DNA from: Ehretia macrophylla
Taxonomy: Eukaryota; Streptophyta; Magnoliopsida; Boraginales; Ehretiaceae
NCBI GenBank assembly: GCA_037974665.1
Contig: CM075765.1
Location: forward strand, 61,530,247 to 61,594,246
DNA length: 64,000 nt
Direction of reading: 5' to 3'
A model generated the notes under the pieces. The model worked only from the letters and a program-made list of their open reading frames with translations, was not told the DNA's origin and searched no databases. A program made the position numbers and the translations under genes. Shown piece after piece: positions 11,760 to 23,375 of this stretch (position 1 is its first letter; every line of letters starts with the position of its first letter).

Positions 11760-13615
11760 TAGGCTTGATGATTCATGTGATTACATATGTGTTTGCTTAA
11801 AGTTTCTAGAGTCTTGAGCACAAAAAGAACAAGAAAAATGTCTTCAGCAACTTTGCAAGTTTTCTGCGCACTGATTTTGCATGGCTGTTTTGACACATCA
11901 AATGTTGTTGTTTGGGGCTTATTTTTGGCTATGTTATTCTATAGAGATAGTAGAACATTTCATCATCTAATATGCATCTCCTAATTTCGTGGCTAAGGGT
12001 CTCATTTAGAACCATTTCAGTAGGTTCACTGATTCTCGCGTAAATCTGGACAGTTTGCGCAGTTGTGTTGTAAGAGGCATAACTCAGTGAATTTAACTCC
12101 GAATTGAGTTCTGTTTGATTCTAAAACTATCTACACTCGATGAACTTTCTCTCTGCAAAATTTTAGAATTTTTTGAGAACTGTAGATAGGTTAAACGAGT
12201 CAAAACAATTGGTACATGTGCAGCAGATTTATGATGGGTCATAAATTAAAAGTCATGGCTAATTGATTGGATTTTGTTTAAGCCCAATGGGCCTAAAATC
12301 AGTGGGCTTAAGTCTAATAAGATTAGATCATATTAATATATGCCTAAGAACTCAAATTGGGCCATGAAATTAATAAAGCATTTGCATTGCGTCTTGTTCA
12401 ACATGGACGTACTAAAAGTTGGTTTTTGTTGAGTGTTTTTGTGTGTTGTTTAACGTGAGATGTTACAAGATCAAGATATGAAACTTGTTGCAAAGTGTTC
12501 ATTTAGTTTTCTTGAATGCATATATTTGATACATATTCAATACTTTATGAATTTGTGATGAATGTTGATTGATGTTTGGAGCATGTACTTAGCTTAGTGG
12601 ACTATGAATGGTTGTAATTTATTAGATGGTTTTGTAATAATTATCCATTCATTCATTGGCTTGTAAATGAGGCATAAGGCTCACATTATTATTTTTGCAA
12701 GAGAGAGCTTGTTGTAGTGAGACATATTGATGTAATCTACTAAGTAGTTTTGTAAAGGAGTTGAAGACTTTCAAGGAGTTGGAGGCTTTTCAAATGAAAG
12801 TGAAACCAATAAATCAAGGCCATTGAAGACATTCATGATGTGCTTATTTGGTTTCTCTAGGATTGGTTTTATTACACTAAGTCCATGATCCACCTTACGT
12901 TATTTTGATGCATATATGCTTGTTTAATTGCATATATGTGATATTGGTTTTTAAATAGACTTGTATGCATAACCGAGATCTTTAAAATCAAAAGCTCCCT
13001 ATGTGCAAACTAAGATTAGATTGTAAAATGGTAAAATGAGTTTTATCGTAGCCCTCCACCATCCTAGGACTATAATGGCTTAAAATGAATATAGCTTGTC
13101 TAACCCAAAGGTAGAAAGATATAGTTCATGATAAGTCATTTGTATGCCTAGTTCACATAGAGATGTTGTAATGCTCCAAAATCATATGTGCCAAGAATAC
13201 ATTAAAGTTGAGGTCATAGAATTCAACTTGTCGCATTCACTAAGATGGTGGGCTTAATCTAACTAGATCACTAGATCAATAATGCACCAAAGCTGAGATT
13301 AATGTGATTTAGGGGCTAAAAAAAAAAAAAAAAATTTGACCAAGTCCTATATGATGATATAGATAGTAATAGTTGTTTACTCTTAAAGTAATATTTCAAT
13401 AATGCATGAAAGTTGAGAGATATTAGCCTTAAGAGAATTTGGTCATCCTACTAAGGATTCTTTATTAGATTCACGTTTCTCATTTAGGGAGTGTGAGATC
13501 CGATAAGATTAGTGGGAAGTACTATTTAATTGAAGTCCAAATTAAATAGTCTTACTTGTTTACATTACTTGCAATCTTACTTTCAACATTATTTTACTTT
13601 TATGCAGTTTATATC
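11760..13615 (+). other. Unusually long (1.86 kb) untranslated leader of K
   Basis: From PBS to the gag ATG there is no convincing coding sequence, only short frames. It contains GCCCAATGGGCC words near 12282-12293 and an A17 run near 13319-13335. Copia leaders are usually much shorter, so this may include an old unrecognised insertion, but I found no flanking duplication. Confidence 0.6.
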
Positions 13616-16600
13616 ATGGCTTCAATTACGAACCCCTTAGCCCGTATCCTCGATAAAAATTGCTTAATCGGACCAAATTTCAATGATTGGGCACGCAACC
13701 TTAGAATCGTTCTATGTATGGAAAAGATTGAGTATGTTTTGGACAATGCCCCTCTAGCTAATTTGGCTGAGACAGCCACTGAGGCTGAACGTGAAACTTA
13801 TGATCAATGGGTTGAACATGATTTACATGCTAAGAGTTAGATACTTGCATCGATGAATAATGAGTTGCAACGTCATCATGATAAGATGCCTGATGCCGCA
13901 AGCATGATTCGGAACTTGCAAGAGCTATATGGTGAACAGAGTCGTACTGTTAGATACGAGATATCTAAAGAATTATTCAGGGCTCGTATGGACGAAGGTT
14001 CAGATGTGAACAAACACACCCTCAGGATGATTAATTTGATTACTCAGCTTGAGGCGTTTGCCTTCCCCATGGACTATCACCTCCAGACTGCCTTAATTCT
14101 ACAATCTATGCCACCATCATTCAACCAATTCACCATAAACTTTCACATGAACAAGCTTGAGTGTTCCTTGCCTGAGTTACTAAATATGTTGACCACTGTA
14201 TGAGGTCAAATGAAGGGTAAAGGAAAGGAGCATGTTCTTGCGGTTGCTTCTACTTCTGGCACCAAGCCAAAGAAGAAGAAGAACAAGAACAAGAAAAAAG
14301 GCTCGACTCCTAAAGCTTCGGGTGGTGTGGCTAAAGCAAAGGGGAAGATGAAAGCACCTAAGGGTGTTTGTTTTCATTGTCAAAAAGATGGCCACTGGAA
14401 AAGAAACTGTCCTTTATACCTTCAGGATTTGAAGGAACAAAAGGCTAACGTAGCCGCTGATAAAGGTAATATTTCTTTTATGTTTGTGATTGAGACTAAT
14501 TTGTCAATTGGTCATCATAATACTTCGTGGATTTTAGATTCTGGTGCAACTTCTCACATTTGTGTTTCTGAACATAATCTAAGTGATCCGAGTTCGCTTC
14601 GGAAGCGTGAAGTCATTTTGAAGGTTGGCAACAGGGAAAATGTTGCAACTTTAGCCAGGGGTAGTTTTGATGTGCATATGCCTACTGGACATGTATTAAA
14701 ACTTAAAGATGTTTTGTATGTACCAAATGCAATTAGGAATATCATGTCTATTCCAAAGCTTGCATCGAAAAATTATGAATTTTCATTGGTAAACAATTGC
14801 TGTAATATTCGTTATAGTAATGAATATGTTGGCAAGGCTTTTTTGGTAAACGGTCTTTATCATTTAGGTACAAGTCATAGCATATATGTTACATCTACAT
14901 CAACTACTACTTTAAAAGGAAAGCGTCCTCGAGATAACCAAATTAATCCACGACAATTATGGCACTTAAGGCTTGGTCATATCAATGATAAAAGATTGGC
15001 ATGGATGGTTCAAAACGAACTCATTAGTTCATTGGGATGTGAACCCAACCCTACATGCGAATCTTGCATTCTTGGTAAGATGACCAAGGCACCTTTTATT
15101 GGATAAGGTATACGAGCTATAGAATTGTTAGGATTAATACATAGAGATGTTTGTGGACCGTTTAAGGAAATGGCTTGTGGTGGTTATTGCTACTTCATAA
15201 CTTTTACGGATGATTATTCACGATATGGTTATGTATACATGTTGAAGTATAAGTCTGAAGCTTTTCAAAATTTCAAAGAGTTTAAGGCTGAAGTAGAAAA
15301 CCAATTGGGAAAAAGAATCAAAACCCTACGATCAGATCGTGGAGGTGAATACTTGAGTACCGAGTTTCTTGATTATCTCGAAGAGACTAGTATTACCTCA
15401 CAAACAATGCCACCAGCTACACAACAATTAAATGAGATATCTGAACGTAGTAATCGTACATTAATAGATATGGTACGATCTATGATCAGTTACACGGATC
15501 TCCCTATTTCATTGTGGGGTTATGCACTTCTTACGGCTATTTATCTATTGAACAGAGTTCCATCTAAAGCAGTTCCTACTACACCGTATGAGTTATGGGT
15601 TGGTAGGAAACCAAGTCTTAATCACATTAAGATTTAGGGCTGTCCCGTTTTTGTTAAAAAACTTAAGACGGACAAATTGGAAGCTAGATCTGATAAAGGT
15701 CATTTTGTGGGATATCCTAAAAAAACTAAAGGATATTATTTCTATTTTCCTAATGACCAAAAGATTTTGATCAGCCGTGATGCTATCTTTCTTGAAAAAG
15801 AGTTTATTCAAGAAGGTGGCTCAGGAAGAAAAGTAGAAATAGAGGAATTGTTCTCTGAACCACAAAATGACCCAAATCAAGATTCTGAAACCGTTCAAGA
15901 CAGTTTAGAACAAGTCACAACACAGGTTCCTCGCACGTCTAGTAGGATATCCCATCCTCCTGAAAGATATAGATATCTTCTTGAGGAAGCACAAAAATTA
16001 TTTATTGTTGGGGATAATGATCAAACTGATGATCCTACTACTTATGAAGAAGCGATACATAATATCAATTCTGAGAAATGGAAACAGGCAATGCAAGTTG
16101 AAATAGACTCCATGTACTATAACAATGTTTAGACCTTGGTAGATCTACCTGAAAGTATCGTACTTATTGGTTGTAAATAGGTCTTCAAAAGAAAACTGGG
16201 AACAGATGGAAAGGTTGAAACTTTTAAAGCTAGACTCGTTGCAAAATGTTATCGTCAGAAACAAGGTGTTGATTATGATGAGACTTTTTTCACCGGTTGT
16301 TATGCTTAATCTATTCGCATAATGCTTGCAATTTCCGCATACTATGATTATGATATATGGAAAATGGATGTTAAAACCGCGTTTCTTAATGGATATCTTG
16401 AGGAAGATATCTTTATGGAACAGCATGTCGGTTTTGAATCCAAACATCATAAAGTATGCAAGCTTAAGAGATCAATTTAAGGTCTCAAACAAGTTTCCCG
16501 ATCTTGGAACATCAGATTTAATGATGAGATCACAGAGTTTGGTTTCATTAGAAATGATGATGAACCCTGTGTTTACAAGAAGGTTAGTGGGAGTGCAATC

Positions 16601-17602
16601 ACTTTCCCTATCTTGTATGTAGACGATATACTGATCATGAGAAATGTCACAGGTCATATAATGTCCGCAAAGGTTTGGTTGAGCAATAAATTCTCCATGA
16701 AAGATTTTGGAGAAGCCACTTATATCTTAGGAGTTCTTGTCTATTGGGATAGAATGAAAAGATTAATTGGTTTATCCCAAAGCATGTACATAGAAAGGAT
16801 GTTGAAGAAATTCAAGATGGAGGGTTCTAAGAAAGGTCTCTTGCCTATGAGGCACGGTGTGCATCTGTCTAAAGAAATGTCTCATAAAACCGACGAGGAA
16901 CGACAATGCATGGAAAGAATACCATATGCTTCCGCCATAGGCAGTCTCATATATGCCATGCTATGTACACAACCTGATCTTGCTTAGACAGTAAGTGCTA
17001 CAAGCAGATATCAGTCTTATCCAGGTGATGGTCACTGGATAGCTGTAAAACACATCCTTAAGTACTTGAGAAGAACTAAGGATTTGGTTTTAATCTATGG
17101 AGGCGGTGAACTCCGTATTGAAGGATACACTGATTCAGATTTTCAATCTGATAGAGATGATAGAAAGTCTACATCAGGATTGATTTTTTTATGTAATGGA
17201 GGAGCAGTCAGTTGGAAGAGTTCCAAACAACCTGTGACTGCTGATTCCACTACTGAAGCCGAGTACATTGCTGCATGTGATGCGGCAAAAGAAGCAGTTT
17301 GGATGAAGAAATTCGTAGAAGAGCTTGAAGTTGTTCCGTCCATTGAAATGTTGATACCTTTGTATTGTGATAACAATGGGGCGATTGCACAAGCCAAGTA
17401 ACCGAGATCTCACCAAAAATCCAAACATATTCAAAGAACGTTTCATATCATTCGAGAGATTGTTGCTCGAAAAGATATAAGCTTGCAGAAAGTTCCAACC
17501 CTAGATAATGTAGCTGACCCACTCACGAAAGCTTTGAGTCAGTCACAGTTGGATCGTCATCTTGAGAAGATGGGTATGCGATACCATAGTATGATGTGTT
17601 AG
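13616..17602 (+). pseudogene. copia gag-pol polyprotein, one frame with ten stops
   Basis: A single reading frame of about 1,328 codons. Gag starts MASITNPLARIL and has one zinc knuckle C-x2-C-x4-H-x4-C (CFHCQKDGHWKRNC, ~14369). Protease has WILDSGATSH (~14528, catalytic Asp intact). Integrase follows, with LGHI...CESC zinc site, FTDDYSRYGYVYML and LRSDRGGEY. The RT has [20 protein letters not shown] and catalytic YVDDILI (~16615). RNase H ends with TDSDF, TAEAEY-like and DNNGAI motifs. Stops lie at 13838, 14201, 15104, 15635, 16130, 16178, 16307, 16478, 16985 and 17399. At least five look like TGG to TAG. An extra T in the run at 16284-16290 and a lost A near 16307 form a compensating frameshift pair in the RT. 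Confidence 0.92.
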
Positions 17603-17623
17603 CCTTTTGTAATACTACATTAG

Positions 17624-17637
17624 TGCAAGTGGGAGAT
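17624..17637 (+). promoter_or_regulatory. Polypurine tract of K
   Basis: GCAAGTGGGAGAT, typical of copia elements, immediately before the 3' LTR. Confidence 0.85.
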
Positions 17638-18371
17638 TGTTAGCGATATGCCCAAATGCTATGTGGTTAGATGACCTATTTTTTGGCATTTTATTTAAAC
17701 ATGTATATTTATCAATGGCAGTTTATGGATGTTCATATTCTCCACTTTTATATTATATGAATTTGTCCCCTGATATTCTTGTAAAAAAAATATATTCCAA
17801 AATGCGTTGGAATATCTTGGCATGTTTCTTGCGTATATAGAATATCTAAAACTATTTGTAGTCCTTAGATTATTTGACCGGGACTAGAATAATCTATTAT
17901 GGACTATCACGTGAATCGTTTACCTTTGATTGATATTAGATATTAATGGTAAAGGATGGTGAGCCATGAGCCATAACAACATATGATGCAATTAACAATC
18001 ACGTGAATGATTATTAGTAGAATAGATCATTGAATGTGACATGAGTAACAAACTACATGACTTCGGATTAATAGTTTGTTATTCGTTGTGAATGTACATG
18101 TAATCCTTAGACTTGAGAAATTACGGCTATAACATATATTGGAATTTAATATTAGTACTTGGACAACACTTGTCTTTGACTTGTCAAGATAAGTTACGAC
18201 CTCTTGCATATTATCTCTCTAGTATAGTGGTTGACAGGTAATTGTCGAGAAAGGATCTATTAACCTCCGGTGTGAGGTGATGTCCTATGCAATCTAATTT
18301 CGGTTGTACAATGAGGAAGTCCTTGGCCAAGGCATGGAAGATGGAAAAGTGTTTCCATGAATGTCATCTCT
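17638..18371 (+). repeat. 3' LTR of K, part 1
   Basis: Matches the 5' LTR up to GTCATCTCT, then breaks off where H begins. It resumes at 28430. Confidence 0.9.
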
Positions 18372-18903
18372 CATTCTACCCTATTAGATGTTGGCATCGT
18401 TATCGAGTTTATAGACTTAATCTTTTCATGGTCTTTGCTCGATCGGGACGTATTAATAGAAGGATTAAACTGTACAATTATTCGCGACTATAAATAGATT
18501 CACCTGTTTGACTTCATTGCTATATAAATTGTATTGATACGTTGCTATACGTCACTCTAGAACGTGAGGGTATTTTGGGAATGGCGGAGATATTCCCAAA
18601 ATATATTAAAGTCGTTTAATGTTCCCTCATTGCTATATGGCGGTGAATCTAGAGAGTCACACACAATAAAGCATAATTGAATGAGTTTCGGATAAGCTTG
18701 AATTTGGTTTTGGAACATTAAAGTGTTAACGTTGGCAATGCTCGGCCATTAAGTAGTAATGGGCCGAATGTATAATTATTTATAATTGTTGGGACAAAAG
18801 TGCAAATACAAAAAGTTAGTTTCCTTAATTTAAACTAATAATGATTAGATTAAATTAAATGTACAAATACAAGATTAATAAAGTATATATACATGTATAT
18901 GTA

Positions 18904-21376
18904 TGTAATACCCCGATCCCTCTCGAGACCGGGAGTTCTATCAATCGATCTAAACACAACCCAAACCAAACCCGGGCATAAATTTTCAGGGAAAACGGAC
19001 GGAGTCTCCCCTGTTCCTAGGCGAAAAGTAAAACCTGCGACAGCATATAAGTGGACCAATACCATGTCCAAACATTCAACCACCTCAAGGCCATCCGAGC
19101 CTTGGTTCACAAGCAGCAAAACCCAAGTAAATATACATTCAAGCTTGGCAATTAAACTACACCAACCTATATCATAAGCTAGACTATCATACCTTTCTAT
19201 CTTTTTTCCTTTATCATTACAAATATACATTGAAGTTAAGCTACATTAACTAAATACATAATCTAGTGAAAATTAAATTATATCCCCTTTAACATTAAAT
19301 ACATATAATACATAAAAGCATACAACTTTACAACTTTGACAACTCAAGTCACATAGGCATGCAGGACAACTCTTCAAGCACGGACTTTCACGAAATCACG
19401 AACTTTCCAGCTAACATGGCATTTCCTGAAATGTGGTGGTGAGGAGTGAGTATACACAACACGTATACTCAGTGAGGCGAGACAGATATCGAATTGGAGA
19501 GAAAGAAATTCGTGCAATGCAAATAAGACAGTTAAGCAATATAACTGATAAATAAGCAATCAAAACAAATAATCAATACAATAAGCAATTATTGAAAGCA
19601 TTAACAAAACCATTCAAAGCTATACCACACTTTGAAGGCTATGGTTCACTCATACGAGCAATGTACCATTTCACGAGCGATACATCAATCTCGAGCTTGA
19701 TGTTGACAACGATGACAATAAGCGTGCATCCACCTTATAACACCATTTTGGAATACCCCGAAGTATCCATCAATCTACGACCCAAATCTCCCTGGGAGGC
19801 AGCCCAAGCGAGAAGAGGGAGTAGCTACGGAGCTAGAGCAACCAACACTGGCAACCCGAGGCTACCCAGAGAGGCCCATCACTCACGTGCTGACACTATG
19901 CAATGCAAGACTCGATACAAGGTAATAAACGAGCGATAGCACAACAATACAAACTAGTGACAACAAACGAGATAACAAGCAATCACAATCAATACTAGCA
20001 TTCAACTAACTTTTCAAGCATAACAAGCAATAATAAGCAACAATAACACCAATTAAACAAGTATATCAAGCAACCCTAAGCATTCTATAGGCATAATATC
20101 AAGATAACAAGCAAAATCACAAATCGGCCCCAACTATCAAAATACTACCATTTCCAAACGAGCCACGAGTTCTGGAAACCGACTTCGCCAATCCTCCTAG
20201 GTCACCATAAGGCACGTCCAAGGACCCCGAAACCCTACTTTACCCTAGAATTCGCGCAAAGCCCTGATTTCCCCCTTTGCTCGTTTGAACTACAACTATA
20301 CCAACCAAACACCCAACAAATGCCATAATCGCACCAAAAGTGCTTCCATGGCCTCCCGAAACAATGCCAACACGCAAAACGAGAAAATTCCAAACTCGAC
20401 CTAAACGACCCCGACTTTCACTAAGCCGTTTTTCTCCATTTTTCCATTATACATTCCAATTAAACCACACATTTAGGCATTCTAGCATATCAACCATCTT
20501 CCTACATCAACAGAACGCGTAACGGAGCAACTTCATCGAAACAGGGGTTTACTATTCACAATTTACTATTCATCACACAATTTATATTTCAATTCCAATA
20601 TTTAACCGCAAAAAATGTTAAAAAACTATAAATACATGTTCTACAATCAACAAGGAACATTCTTTAAGCAACAAAACGATTAAAACAACAATCTACGCAT
20701 AAAATTCAAAAATCAAAGTTTAGATACAAATATTTCAAATGCGCAAATAACGATGAAACCCTCACCTTAGACGCTCCTAGACGCTAGGAAAACCCCGTAG
20801 AGTGCCTCGGAAACTACCCCGCACAAGCCCACGCGAAGAATCGAAGATTTGAAGTGGAGATTTTCTTTTTTTTTTTCTCCTTCTTTTCCTCATGGTTTCA
20901 AGCCTTTTTCTCTCTGTTTTTTTTGTGTGCATTCTGCTTATTTAGAAAAAAAAAAATGACAAGAAGTCAAAGGTCAAAATTCGGTCAACTCGCTAAACCA
21001 AAACAGCTATGCGCGACCTTAGGAAAACGGCCATAACTTCTTCTAGAAAACTCCAATTCACGAACGGTTTAAAGCCTCAGAAACTAGACTCATAGAGCTT
21101 TCCAATCATATATAATTTGCTACCTAACTCTTCCCCAATTGGTTCAGATTTAATTCCAAAGTTGACCCAAAATTTGACTAACTTAACATTGCATTTTTTT
21201 ATTTCTAATCCCAAGTTTGCCTTTTATTAAACATTTCAAAAATTCCCACCTTGTCCTAGTTGGTCAATGTAGATGAAAAGTCAACTAGTTTGGTCAAAGA
21301 AGGTGAAAGGTCAAAAAAATGCAAATAAAACGAACTTTAAATGCTATTGAATACATGCCAGGTTCGGGGTATCACA
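18904..21376 (-). repeat. 3' LTR of element I
   Basis: 2473 bp. Homologous to, but clearly diverged from, the LTR of G and D. Confidence 0.9.
19426..20765 (-). other. Intron-like segment of I 3' LTR
   Basis: Donor CTAAG|GTGAGGG at 20765; acceptor CTCACCACCACATTTCAG|G at 19426; 1340 bp. The other LTR of I has the same sites 1342 bp apart. Confidence 0.45.
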
Positions 21377-21394
21377 TCCTTCCCCCCTTAAAAC
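21377..21394 (-). promoter_or_regulatory. Polypurine tract of I
   Basis: TTTTAAGGGGGGAAGGA in element sense, next to the 3' LTR. Confidence 0.85.
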
Positions 21395-21412
21395 AATTGC
21401 GTCCTTGCAATT
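21395..21412 (-). promoter_or_regulatory. Conserved pre-PPT hairpin (I)
   Basis: AATTGCA-AGGA-CGCAATT in element sense. One of seven pairs is lost; the 18-nt spacing to the LTR is kept. Confidence 0.6.
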
Positions 21413-21479
21413 CTTCTTCCAATAGGACTCTGCATCATCTACATTCCAACTCTGACTAGTCTTCATTAGCTACTGAAAA

Positions 21480-22740
21480 AGTATTTAATCAAGATGACCA
21501 ATAGGAAAGTTCAAGTAGAAATGCCAAGTAGTAACGCCAAATAGAAGCTCAAATGCAGATACCGTACAAGAATCCCGTTGACACGAATACCGAAGAAGAA
21601 TAAATTCTAACCAGAAATGCCGAGATAATACCAATAAAGACTAAAGCAAAGATACTGTAGATGTCATTAATACCACACAATAACGACAAGAAGAATACCT
21701 CATGCACGAATCTCCAATAGAAGTCTAACTGTTACTGCCCGAGAATTCCCAAGCAAGAAGCCAAATAAAAGCTCAAACAAAGGTTCTATCTAGAGGTCCA
21801 AAGAAGTACCCCACTGGTCATGGATTTCATAGAAGAATTCCCTGTTAAGAGTGCTGAAGAAAATACCAAGAACCCAATCAAATATATTTCCAAAGTTCCA
21901 AAGAAGCCTTCCAAATAATAACCCCATGGAACAACCAATTAGATTCCGAGTTTTGCTATCAAATGCTGAGAGGAATGTCAAAGGAAATAACAGAGAAAAT
22001 ATAATGTGCCCAATAAGACAACAAAGTTGAATAACAAACATAGTTTCCCAGATGGACGAAAACTCGAAGGATAAACACCGAATTGATGAACAATATACCG
22101 AGACCAAACTCTGAGGCCTCTTCACTGTTTGCCAAGTGAGAACTTCATACAACTTTTCCAACAAGGAAAATACCAAGAAGACGCCTAATAAGAATTTCAA
22201 AGAATACCATAAGTAGTATTATTCAATAAGTCTGATAGGAACTCCAAATACTAAACCTACTGAGGAACACTGAAGAAGATATCAGAGACAATGCTCCAAT
22301 AAGAAAGTAGCCAAGTTTGCCAAATAAATAAATACTAAATAATTGGCCACTAAGAATTCCAGAAATTACCATTGAAGAATTTCCAATCAGGGATGCCAGT
22401 ATCATACCAATAAAGACAGAGACACATATACCCTAGATAATACTGTGCAGTAAGGCCGATTGAAATCCCAATAGCCAAATCCACCGAGAAATGCCAACAG
22501 AAGTCTCCAAAGAATACCCATTAAGAAAACCAAAGAATGCTCCAAAGACCAACCAAATAAACTCCAAGAGAAAGCTATTCTTTCACAACCGTTAAGAACA
22601 GAGGAAGACCATAGAGATTCGCCAATAACTGAGCTCCAAAAGCAAACACCAATTCCCAAATAAAGGCTAGTCAAATGCCATTCATTTCCTGCCAATCCAT
22701 ACACCTTGAAAAGCCAGCGGTGAACCACTTTCTTCAGGTG
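21480..22740 (-). repeat. Irregular GGTATTCTT-word array in I
   Basis: Same type of array as in G, about 1.26 kb. It gives open frames at 21790-22200 and 22402-22728 (minus) rich in Leu, Phe, Gly and Trp. These are repeat translations, not membrane-protein genes. Confidence 0.75.
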
Positions 22741-23202
22741 AGGAAGATGGCTTACTTACCATTTCAATAGGACATGTATGAATGCCAATATATCACAGTT
22801 ATACATATGCCTTAAGCTATTATGCCAGCAAGTTTACAAAATAGTTTATTCAACAAGGTCACTCAAGCATAACAATCAAGTCAAGCACAGCATAATCAAT
22901 TCAAATCACGGCATAGCTAATTCAAGACATTTCAGTACACACATTACAAGCAATACTTCAAGCAAATAACAATCCATGAGGTTGATTCGATAGGTCAATT
23001 CAAGGCACAACTAGACACTTTACTTCACTTACCACACAATTAACACATAACACATAACTATATCACATAGGAGCACACATTCATGTCAAGACACATAATC
23101 TCACATACAAGAATACACTTTCAAGACACACTTAGCAAGCACACATTTAAGGACCACTACCCACCAGACCGAGGACCCTGTCCCAGCTTATGAGCTAAAC
23201 AA

Positions 23203-23216
23203 GCTCTGATCCCACC
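23203..23216 (-). other. Primer-binding site of I (one mismatch)
   Basis: GGTGGGATCAGAGC in element sense, with TGGTATCAG changed to TGGGATCAG. Confidence 0.8.
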
Positions 23217-23375
23217 TGTAATACCCCAATCCCTCTCGAGACCGGGAGTTCTATCAATCGATCTAAACACAACCCAAACCAAACCCGGGCATAAATTTTC
23301 AGGGAAAACGGACGGAGTCTCCCCTGTTCCTAGGCGAAAAGTAAAACCTGCGACAGCATATAAGTGGACCAATAC
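23217..23375 (-). repeat. 5' LTR of I, fragment right next to PBS
   Basis: First part of the LTR, interrupted by J after AATAC (23371-23375). Confidence 0.9.

Noticed and set aside
13319-13335. A17 run in the K leader as the poly-A tail of a retroposed insertion
   Set aside because: No flanking target duplication or upstream retroposon body was found; a simple A-run is sufficient.
21790-22728. Open frames on the minus strand encoding hydrophobic, membrane-like peptides (136 and 108 residues)
   Set aside because: They are translations of the GGTATTCTT-word array. Leu, Phe and Gly richness follows from the word, and the same kind of frames occur in G. No conserved start or family.
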